DNA of 5,458 nucleotides, taken from contig JACQHE010000016.1 of assembly GCA_016199185.1 (NCBI GenBank), positions 1 through 5,458 on the forward strand, read 5' to 3'. The notes under the pieces are model-generated. The model was not told the DNA's origin, did not search any database, and saw only the letters and a list, made by a program, of their open reading frames with translations. Of the stretch, positions 1-4,665 are shown piece by piece; within the stretch, counting starts at the first letter, position 1; every line of letters starts with the position of its first letter. The position numbers were made by a program, and so were the translations under genes. The DNA comes from Candidatus Gottesmanbacteria bacterium (GTDB lineage: Bacteria; Patescibacteriota; Microgenomatia; UBA10105; UBA927).

Positions 1-861
1 GAGTACCCGAAACAGGAGATGCGCTGCCCCACGCATTTGTGCATCGGGCAGGAGGCGATAGCCGTGGGCGTGTGCGCGGTACTGGGGAAGGAAGACGCCG
101 TTTTTTCCACCCACCGCTCCCACGGCCATTACCTGGCCCGCGGCGGCAGTCTGCCTGCCATGATTGCCGAACTCTATGGGAAAGCGGGCGGGTGCGCGGG
201 CGGTATCGGCGGTTCGCAGCATCTGGTGGATCTCTCCGTTAATTTTTTGGGAGCCGCGCCGATCGTGGCAAGCACGATACCCATTGCCGTGGGGGTAGCC
301 TTATCCGTTGCCATGAAAAAAGAACAGCGTATCGTCGTAACGTTTTTTGGTGATGCGGCAGTAGAAGAAGGTGTATTTGCCGAAAGCGTCAACGTTGCAG
401 TACTGAGACGGTTGCCTGTACTGTTCGTTTGTGAAAACAATTTGTATTCAACCAATACGCCCATTCGTGATCGTCAACCGGACCGGCCAATATATACCAT
501 GACCGCAGGAATGGGGATGAGGAGCCATCAGGAGGATGGCAACTGCGTCAAAAAGGTTTTTGCTCTATCAAAACGTGTGATAGCCCAAGTGAGAAGGGGC
601 AATGGTCCGCAGTGTATCGAATTTTTTACCTATCGTACCTTCGAGCATTGCGGCCCCAACGAGGACCCGGTCGGATACCGGCCGAAAGACGAGAAGCAGC
701 ATTGGAAGTTAAACGATCCATTGCGTGGTATCCACGGAAAAGATTTCGAAACGATGAAAAGGCAGATACAAAAAGAAATCGATGCCGCGTTTGCTTTTGC
801 AAAACGAAGTCCGTTTCCAAATCCTTCATTGACGAGTGATGTGGTCTGGGCACCAAGATGA
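1..861 (+). CDS. Thiamine-diphosphate-dependent 2-oxo-acid dehydrogenase E1, alpha subunit (5' partial)
   Basis: The frame is open from base 1 (EYPKQEMRCPTHLCIGQEA), so the start lies upstream. 286 residues are visible, and about 30-40 N-terminal residues are probably missing compared with usual E1-alpha lengths. The protein belongs to the PdhA/AcoA/BkdA-type family, which decarboxylates a 2-oxo acid on thiamine diphosphate (ThDP) together with the beta subunit, in the cytoplasm. Visible marks are the family entry motif HLCIGQEA, the active-site segment STHRSHGHYLARG (visible residues about 36-48), and the ThDP/Mg motif, which starts GDAAVEEG (117-124) and ends CENN (144-147). The motif has GDA where GDG is usual. 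The loop after TYR reads TFEHCGPNEDP, not the serine phosphorylation loop of classical pyruvate dehydrogenase. The gene overlaps the beta gene by 4 bases, which suggests translational coupling. The substrate cannot be told from sequence. The family call is firm; pyruvate as substrate is not assured. Confidence 0.93.
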   Translation, partial: EYPKQEMRCPTHLCIGQEAIAVGVCAVLGKEDAVFSTHRSHGHYLARGGSLPAMIAELYGKAGGCAGGIGGSQHLVDLSVNFLGAAPIVASTIPIAVGVALSVAMKKEQRIVVTFFGDAAVEEGVFAESVNVAVLRRLPVLFVCENNLYSTNTPIRDRQPDRPIYTMTAGMGMRSHQEDGNCVKKVFALSKRVIAQVRRGNGPQCIEFFTYRTFEHCGPNEDPVGYRPKDEKQHWKLNDPLRGIHGKDFETMKRQIQKEIDAAFAFAKRSPFPNPSLTSDVVWAPR

Positions 862-1931
862 AAAAACGAGAAATTACCTACGCGGCTGCCATACGGGAAG
901 CGTTTGACATTGCTTTAGCCCGTGACGAGAGGGTTTTTTTGGTGGGCGAGGGGATACCCGATCCCAAAGGCGCGTTCGGCACCACGACGGGTTTGCAGGA
1001 AACATACGGCCCGTCCCGCGTCATGGATATGCCGGTTGCCGAAAATGGAATGACCGGCGTGGTCATCGGTGCTGCCCTGGGCGGTATGCGGCCGGTTCTG
1101 ACGCACATGCGCGTGGACTTTTCTCTGCTGTCTATGGATCAGATCGTCAACACCGCGGCGAAATGGTACTTCATGTTCGGGCAAAAGCAATCCGTTCCCA
1201 TCGTCATCAGGATGATCATCGGCCGCGGCTGGGGGCAGGGGCCGCAGCATTCCCAGAGCCTCCAGGCACTCTTTGCCCATATTCCGGGATTAAAAGTCGT
1301 GATGCCGGCAAGCCCGAGGGATGCCAAAGGCTTGCTCCTAGGTTCCATTGCCGATCCCAATCCGGTCATCTTCATCGAACACCGGTGGCTTCATGGACTT
1401 ACCGGAGAAGTTCCGAAAGGAAGATATACCGTGCCGATCGGCGCATCGCGGGTGGCACGCGAAGGAGGCGATATGACGATTGTTGCCGCCTCCTATATGA
1501 CGATTGAAGCGCTCCGTGCTGCTGAGGCGCTTAAAGACGAAGGGGTATCAGCGGAAGTGGTTGATGTGCGTTCCATTCGTCCGTTGGATAGCGCATCCAT
1601 TTTGAAATCAGTTCAGAAAACCCACCGGCTCATCGTCGCTGACACGGGGTGGAAGTCATTTGGCATCGGGGCGGAAATCGTGGCAATGGTTGCCGAAGCC
1701 GGAGTTCGTTTGGATAAACCTCCAGTCCGTATCGCCCTCCCGGATATGCCCACCCCCACGAGTCCGTTTCTTGCCCGAGACTACTACCCAACGAGCGTGG
1801 ATATTGTCCGTGACGGGCTAGTGATGTGCGGCCGGGGAAAGCAGGAGGCAGAAAAAATCGTCAATGCGTACACGTTGACCATACAAGGGAATGCTGATCA
1901 GCCCGACCCCACCTTCACCGGCCCGTTTTAG
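858..1931 (+). CDS. Thiamine-diphosphate-dependent 2-oxo-acid dehydrogenase E1, beta subunit
   Basis: The 357-residue protein is the partner of the preceding alpha subunit; an alpha2beta2 E1 is expected. The start ATG lies inside the ATGA overlap with the alpha stop, there is no clear Shine-Dalgarno site, and MKKREITYAAAIREAF is the usual family N-terminus. The pyrimidine-binding domain comes first, with the conserved ThDP-activating glutamate in PVAENGMTG (E62), then GQGPQHSQSLQALFAHIPG with the conserved histidine H131. The C-terminal transketolase domain shows DVRSIRPLD (236-244), DTGWKSFGIGAEI (262-274) and PDMPTPTSPFLARDYYP (295-311). It is about 30 residues longer than typical E1-beta proteins, owing to a tail ending in DPTFTGPF. 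No dihydrolipoyl acyltransferase (E2) or lipoamide dehydrogenase (E3) gene follows, so the acceptor of the activated acyl group is unknown from this window. The gene converges on the PaaX-like gene. Confidence 0.93.
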   Translation: MKKREITYAAAIREAFDIALARDERVFLVGEGIPDPKGAFGTTTGLQETYGPSRVMDMPVAENGMTGVVIGAALGGMRPVLTHMRVDFSLLSMDQIVNTAAKWYFMFGQKQSVPIVIRMIIGRGWGQGPQHSQSLQALFAHIPGLKVVMPASPRDAKGLLLGSIADPNPVIFIEHRWLHGLTGEVPKGRYTVPIGASRVAREGGDMTIVAASYMTIEALRAAEALKDEGVSAEVVDVRSIRPLDSASILKSVQKTHRLIVADTGWKSFGIGAEIVAMVAEAGVRLDKPPVRIALPDMPTPTSPFLARDYYPTSVDIVRDGLVMCGRGKQEAEKIVNAYTLTIQGNADQPDPTFTGPF

Positions 1932-1933
1932 CG

Positions 1934-2017
1934 CCACCCCACCCCCAAAAAAAAGAGACCCAATATACCCCCATAACCCATATCCACATCCCATATCCAC
2001 ATAACCCAACCATCATT
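1934..2017 (+). terminator. C-rich, G-poor tract after the E1 operon: candidate Rho-utilisation (rut) region
   Basis: The tract starts three bases after the E1-beta stop codon. It has only two G residues (1955, 1957) in 84 bases, and bases 1958-2017 have none. It has seven C runs of three or more (1937-1940, 1942-1946, 1959-1961, 1968-1972, 1977-1979, 1990-1992, 2005-2007). No GC-rich hairpin with a U tract was seen after the operon. A long unstructured C-over-G stretch directly after a stop codon is the known character of Rho loading sites, so Rho-dependent ending of the E1 transcript is inferred. On the opposite strand the same runs are G runs with quadruplex potential. There is no coding sense here. 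Confidence 0.4.
1977..2002. repeat. Perfect 13-bp tandem duplication
   Basis: CCCATATCCACAT occurs twice back to back without a mismatch (1977-1989 and 1990-2002). The similar pieces CCATAACCC (1971-1979) and ACATAACCC (1999-2007) lie on either side. It sits in the C-rich tract between the convergent genes. Replication slippage is the simplest origin; no function is evident. Confidence 0.85.
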
Positions 2018-2020
2018 GGG

Positions 2021-2064
2021 AAATTCTATATTGAAGGAGCACGTACACCATAAATATAGAATTT
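2021..2064. repeat. 44-bp imperfect dyad at the 3' end of the PaaX-like gene
   Basis: The outer arms AAATTCTATATT (2021-2032) and AATATAGAATTT (2053-2064) are perfect 12-bp inverted repeats. Inside them is a weaker GGAGCAC/GTACACC dyad. Over 22-base arms centred between 2042 and 2043, 18 of 22 positions are complementary. The right arm overlaps the PaaX-like stop codon (2063-2065). As RNA it could fold into a long AU-rich hairpin at the convergent junction and might block or end transcripts from either side. Its match to the dyad in the repressor promoter points more to a protein-binding site. Confidence 0.7.
2026..2059. promoter_or_regulatory. Site L: copy of the 34-bp operator-like dyad beyond the PaaX-like stop codon
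   Basis: The layout is CTATA (2026-2030), 5 nt, core GGAGCACGTACACC (2036-2049), 5 nt, TATAG (2055-2059). Spacing and outer boxes are identical to site R at 2841-2874. The core differs from R's perfect palindrome at two positions, both in the left half. The 30-base stretch 2036-2065 matches 2851-2880 at 25 positions. On the + strand the site also reads as a promoter, with TTGAAG (2031-2036), an 18-nt spacer and TATAGA (2055-2060); this would fire antisense into the PaaX-like gene. Binding by the neighbouring PaaX-like protein is inferred from the shared site in its own promoter. Confidence 0.6.
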
Positions 2065-2833
2065 ATGTGCGGATCAGTGCTTGGTAGCGCTCCCAAGCTT
2101 TTTGATCCGGAAAGTCTTTTGGCAGGAGTTCAAAGGGGAGCTGCGGGTCGTGTTTGAGAATGGACAGGTAATCGATGGTGATTTTTGTTTTCGGGATGCC
2201 CTTGGGCCGCCGGTAGGTTTCCAGAAAATCTTCGTAGCGCGCGGCAAGCTCATCGAGGTTATAAACGCGCACAATGAGGTCGGGGAGCGTTTCTTCTCCG
2301 ATCGCCCCGTCGCTGCCGAGCTTGGATACCAAGACCGTGCCGGGAATATCATGGGTCTCAACGAATTCTTTCAAAAGAAGCGAGGGATTATACGGATTGA
2401 TCCAGAGACTTTCCTGCAGAAGGGCCCCACCGGTGCGGCGGATATACTCGCGCAGCACATCGCGAAGTTTGTTGTGCTTTGTTGGCACATCGTAGGAGAC
2501 GAGGTAGATATGCCCATCCCATGGCCGCTTGGGTTTGTATGTGGGGATGAGCTCTTCAATACGCTGCTTTCCCAGCTTGGTAATTTCAATCGTCTTGAGA
2601 TCAGCAACGAATCCTTTGGAGGAGAGGTTATAAAGGGCTTTTTTTATGGTCTGGTAGTTGAGGACATCAAGCGTATCATGTACTTCTTCCACCACCCGCC
2701 ACGCGTCACCCATGGTTTTGATGCTGCCGGCATTAATGAGGAAATAGAGGTTGAGGAGTAAAAAATCTGTGACCGTTCCGACGAGCCCGTCTGTAAGTCG
2801 CAGCACCGTATCGGTATACTTCATTCGCGCCAT
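2063..2833 (-). CDS. PaaX-family transcriptional repressor with Cas2-like core domain
   Basis: The 256-residue protein is a cytoplasmic DNA-binding repressor of the PaaX family; in characterised members an acyl-CoA ligand releases the operator. The N-terminal winged helix spans about residues 20-90, with a likely recognition helix in NYQTIKKALYNLSSKGF (59-75). A Cas2-like ferredoxin-fold core follows, from WDGHIYLVSYDVP (105-117) through QESLWINPYN (140-149), and VYNLDELAARYEDFL (190-204) comes after it. The PaaX C-terminal signature is DYLSILKHDPQLPFELLPKD (221-240). The family is usually near 300 residues, so this is a compact member. The frame stays open for 20 codons upstream, but that stretch holds the promoter and operator, so ATG at 2833 was chosen; ATG at 2824 (MKYTD) is the alternative. 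It is convergent with the E1 operon and divergent from the glycosyltransferase operon. Its ligand is unknown. No CRISPR array or other cas gene is present, so it should not be called Cas2. Confidence 0.87.
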   Translation of the reverse strand: MARMKYTDTVLRLTDGLVGTVTDFLLLNLYFLINAGSIKTMGDAWRVVEEVHDTLDVLNYQTIKKALYNLSSKGFVADLKTIEITKLGKQRIEELIPTYKPKRPWDGHIYLVSYDVPTKHNKLRDVLREYIRRTGGALLQESLWINPYNPSLLLKEFVETHDIPGTVLVSKLGSDGAIGEETLPDLIVRVYNLDELAARYEDFLETYRRPKGIPKTKITIDYLSILKHDPQLPFELLPKDFPDQKAWERYQALIRT

Positions 2834-2839
2834 GAATGT

Positions 2840-2869
2840 ACTATAAAACAGGTGTACGTACACCGTCAA
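2840..2869 (-). promoter_or_regulatory. Promoter of the PaaX-like gene, predicted leaderless transcript
   Basis: On the - strand, TTGACG (2869-2864) is a strong -35 box. After an 18-nt spacer comes the -10 box TATAGT (2845-2840). The -10 box ends six bases before the ATG at 2833, so transcription should begin at or within a base or two of the start codon, leaving no room for a Shine-Dalgarno site. This supports ATG 2833 over the longer frame. The palindromic core of site R fills the spacer, so bound repressor would occlude RNA polymerase. Confidence 0.72.
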
Positions 2870-2874
2870 TATAG
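2841..2874. promoter_or_regulatory. Site R: 34-bp dyad-symmetric operator in the PaaX-like promoter
   Basis: The layout is CTATA (2841-2845), 5 nt, the perfect 14-bp palindrome GGTGTACGTACACC (2851-2864), 5 nt, TATAG (2870-2874). The core lies between the -35 and -10 boxes of the PaaX-like gene, and the left CTATA is the complement of its -10 box. Position and symmetry are those of an autorepression operator for a dimeric regulator. The site ends 30 bp before the -35 box of the divergent glycosyltransferase operon, so control of that operon is possible but unproven. A second copy of the site is at 2026-2059. Confidence 0.72.
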
Positions 2875-2904
2875 AAATTATCCTGTAACACACCGTAGGT
2901 GGAG

Positions 2905-2933
2905 TTGTGTTGGGGGCGCTCTCGTGCTAGAGT
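2905..2933 (+). promoter_or_regulatory. Candidate promoter of the glycosyltransferase operon
   Basis: TTGTGT (2905-2910), a 17-nt spacer and TAGAGT (2928-2933) form a sigma-70-like promoter, with a TG at 2925-2926 giving an extended -10. The ATG of the GT2 gene begins 12 bases after the -10 box, so the leader would be only about 5-7 nt. A small dyad, CACC GTA GGTG (2891-2901), lies just upstream. The -35 match is only moderate. Confidence 0.5.
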
Positions 2934-2945
2934 AGGCGGTATCGT

Positions 2946-3653
2946 ATGAAGGATGGGATAAGTGTCATCATGCCCGCGTACAATGAAGCCGGCAATCTTG
3001 AGCGCGCCGTCGCCTCTGCCGCGGATGTATGTAAAAAAATTCATGTCCCTTACGAAATCATCGTCATCAACGATGGGAGTAGCGATGATACGGGTGGAGT
3101 CGCTGATATGCTTGCCAAAAGATCGTCTCATGTCCGGGTGATTCATAGCAGGGAGAATCACGGATTCGGGCATGCATTTCGTGTGGGTCTTTCTCGCGCT
3201 ACATTTGCTTACACGACACTGTTTCCCAGTGATAATGAGATGAAAGAAGAATCGCTTTCGGATCTCATCAGTGCCAGGCAGAGAGCTGATTTTATTTCCG
3301 CCTACATGGCCAACCCGCTGATGCGTACCATGGATAGAAGAATCATCTCCCATGTATTTGTGACCATCTGCAATGTGCTGTTTCACCTGGATTTACGCTA
3401 CTATACCGGCCCGTTCATCTGTAAAACGTCGCTGGTAAAACAAGCACGGTTGAAAAGTGACGGGAATACCTTTCTTGCTGAACTTCGGGTGCGCCTCATC
3501 GGACGCGGAGCATCGGTGGTGGAGATTCCGTTTGTCTTCGTTCCCCGCCGGTCCGGGACCGCGTCGGTGTTCCGATGGAAAACGATCTACCACACCATCA
3601 AAAGCCTTGCACAACTCGTCATGGAAGATGTCACCGGAACGTTGAGAACATGA
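2946..3653 (+). CDS. Family 2 glycosyltransferase, polyprenol-phosphate sugar transferase type
   Basis: The 235-residue protein has the GT-A fold of the DPM1/polyprenyl-phosphate glycosyltransferase group. Such enzymes move a sugar from a nucleotide sugar to a polyprenyl phosphate at the inner face of the membrane. The motifs in order are ISVIMPAYNEAGNLERAV (5-22), VINDGSSDDT (40-49) for nucleotide binding, FPSDNEM (93-99) in the place of the usual DxD metal motif, FLAELRVRLIGRGASVVEIP (176-195), and the acceptor-side segment PRRSGTASVF (200-209). There is no C-terminal membrane anchor, so this is the short soluble DPM1-like form. The start follows the candidate promoter closely; AGGCGG (2934-2939) is a weak Shine-Dalgarno. 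It is the first gene of a four-gene run, with 7 bases to the next gene. The sugar cannot be told. The DNE in place of DxD is unusual but lies in the expected position. Confidence 0.9.
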   Translation: MKDGISVIMPAYNEAGNLERAVASAADVCKKIHVPYEIIVINDGSSDDTGGVADMLAKRSSHVRVIHSRENHGFGHAFRVGLSRATFAYTTLFPSDNEMKEESLSDLISARQRADFISAYMANPLMRTMDRRIISHVFVTICNVLFHLDLRYYTGPFICKTSLVKQARLKSDGNTFLAELRVRLIGRGASVVEIPFVFVPRRSGTASVFRWKTIYHTIKSLAQLVMEDVTGTLRT

Positions 3654-3660
3654 GAACAGT

Positions 3661-4152
3661 ATGGCTCTCCTCCTTGTTAGCATAGCGTGTTATCTCCTTA
3701 CCGCTCTTGTCCACGTTCTCCTTCACCGGGCGCTCGCCTTTGGCCTGGGGAAGATAACAAAGAATAGTTTTTGGGTATTTGTCCTCGGTGCTGTGGTGAC
3801 GATCCGGATTCTCTACTCGATGAGGCCGTCGGATATCCCGATGAGCGCGATTCTGCTGTACCTTCTGCTCTCGGCGACACACTTTTTGTTTTTCATGAGC
3901 TTCTTTTTTGATGCCAGGAGCCCGTCTGCCAAAATACTGTTTCTCATCCGCCGGCACGGACCGGTGACCCGTGAGGAGATCATGGCTCACTTTTCCGACG
4001 GGGAGACCGTCGTCAACCGTGTCAATACCTTGATCTACGAAGGGTATATCGTAGAGCGCGGCAACCGTTTCTACGCGTCCCCCAAGGCTATACCGATCGC
4101 ACGATTTTTAGCCTGGTACAGGAGGCTCATGCGATGGGAGAGGGGAGGGTAG
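3661..4152 (+). CDS. Small membrane protein: three membrane segments plus C-terminal winged-helix-like domain
   Basis: I do not recognise a named family for this 163-residue protein. Hydrophobic segments lie at about residues 2-22, 36-53 and 61-83. From about 86 a soluble domain follows whose pattern is that of a winged helix: ILFLIRRHG (92-100), PVTREEIMAHF (101-111), the recognition-like helix GETVVNRVNTLIYEG (114-128) and the wing YIVERGNRFYASPK (129-142). It ends in a basic amphipathic helix (IARFLAWYRRLMRW, 146-159). Such wings often bind DNA, but here the domain is tied to the membrane and sits in a sugar-transfer operon, so protein-protein contact is as likely. The start ATG is 7 bases after the GT2 stop, and an in-frame TGA at 3643 excludes a much longer start. 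It resembles the next protein in size, topology and domain pattern, so the two look like diverged tandem paralogues. Function unknown. Confidence 0.82.
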   Translation: MALLLVSIACYLLTALVHVLLHRALAFGLGKITKNSFWVFVLGAVVTIRILYSMRPSDIPMSAILLYLLLSATHFLFFMSFFFDARSPSAKILFLIRRHGPVTREEIMAHFSDGETVVNRVNTLIYEGYIVERGNRFYASPKAIPIARFLAWYRRLMRWERGG

Positions 4153-4662
4153 ATGGATTGGTTTATTCTCATTAGCGCGTTGGGTACATTCACCGTATTT
4201 CTTCCGGTCCACGTCATCGTGCTCCGGCGGATAAGAGACCGGTCCGTTATCCCGGTGTTTTGGATGACGTACGCTGTTGTTGGTGCCGCGGGGCATATAC
4301 CTCTGGGTATCATGAGTGGTGTGAGCGCAATGAGTGTGTCTCTGGTACTCTTCACACTTCTCGTCGGCAATTATTTTATGGGGATTTTCGGCGTCATGGA
4401 GTCCTCTATCCGTATGCGGGTCCTGGGAGACGTGGTCCGGGCGGGGAGCCGTGGCGTGTCACGAAGAACGTTATTGGCGCAGTATAATCATGGGAACATC
4501 GTCGATAAACGGCTCGCGCGGTTTGTCACCTCCGGTGATATTATGGAGGATGACGGCCTGTATACAAGCCGCAAACCATTCACGTTCTTTTTACTTCCGG
4601 CGATGGTTTTGCGTTTCTTTTGGTGGGCGTACGGCAGGACGAATATTGTATACAACAAATAA
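4153..4662 (+). CDS. Second small membrane protein with winged-helix-like domain, paralogue of the preceding gene
   Basis: The 169-residue protein has hydrophobic segments at about 3-24, 33-52 and 58-81. A helix-turn-helix-like domain covers about 86-140, with RRTLLAQYNHGNIVDKRLA (104-122) and a wing ending GLYTSRK (135-141). A further hydrophobic stretch follows (FTFFLLPAMVLRFFWWAYG, 143-161) that may be a fourth membrane or interface helix. It aligns with the preceding protein over the soluble domain on a shared pattern (A, F/Y, G, V, R, then G-I, then F/L-Y-x-S-x-K). ATG directly follows the upstream TAG, and a purine-rich Shine-Dalgarno (GGAG, 4144-4147) lies inside the end of the preceding gene. 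This is one of the few good ribosome sites in the window, and it implies coupled production of the pair. No named family recognised; function unknown. Confidence 0.82.
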   Translation: MDWFILISALGTFTVFLPVHVIVLRRIRDRSVIPVFWMTYAVVGAAGHIPLGIMSGVSAMSVSLVLFTLLVGNYFMGIFGVMESSIRMRVLGDVVRAGSRGVSRRTLLAQYNHGNIVDKRLARFVTSGDIMEDDGLYTSRKPFTFFLLPAMVLRFFWWAYGRTNIVYNK

Positions 4663-4665
4663 CCG

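Noticed and set aside
1818..2009. 63-codon - strand frame covering the C-rich tract
   Set aside because: Its glycine, tyrosine and tryptophan-rich start comes from the 13-bp tandem repeat, and the rest is antisense to E1-beta. There is no promoter or ribosome site.
2021..2064. Classical intrinsic terminator between the convergent genes
   Set aside because: The stem is AU-rich with a 20-nt loop region and no good U tract on either strand. The match to site R explains the symmetry better.
2081..2761. Long + strand open frame (226 codons) antisense to the PaaX-like gene
   Set aside because: Its codon boundaries are in register with the - strand gene, a frame that often stays open by codon bias. 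The translation shows no domain pattern, while the - strand protein has clear PaaX signatures.
2063..2833. Annotation of the - strand gene as CRISPR-associated Cas2
   Set aside because: A Cas2-like core is present, but it is flanked by a winged helix and a PaaX C-terminal domain. No CRISPR array, cas1 or other cas gene is in the window.
2834..2893. 20-codon N-terminal extension of the PaaX-like protein
   Set aside because: The stretch contains the -35 and -10 boxes and the palindromic operator, and family N-termini begin near MKYTD. The residues added (MCYRIISILTVYVHLFYSTF) do not look like part of the domain.
2887..2911. Short inverted repeats (AACACA/TGTGTT and CACC-GTA-GGTG) upstream of the GT2 promoter
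   Set aside because: The two possible stems share bases and exclude each other, are short, and do not match the L/R dyads. They are noted only as a possible weak operator.
2841..3386. 181-codon - strand frame over the GT2 gene
   Set aside because: It is a shadow of the GT2 coding sequence, which carries several family motifs. The antisense translation has no recognisable domain and would run through the promoter region.
4646..4655. Perfect 10-bp palindrome TTGTATACAA at the end of the second membrane protein gene
   Set aside because: It lies inside coding sequence, is short, has no second copy nearby and no link to a promoter. Chance is sufficient.
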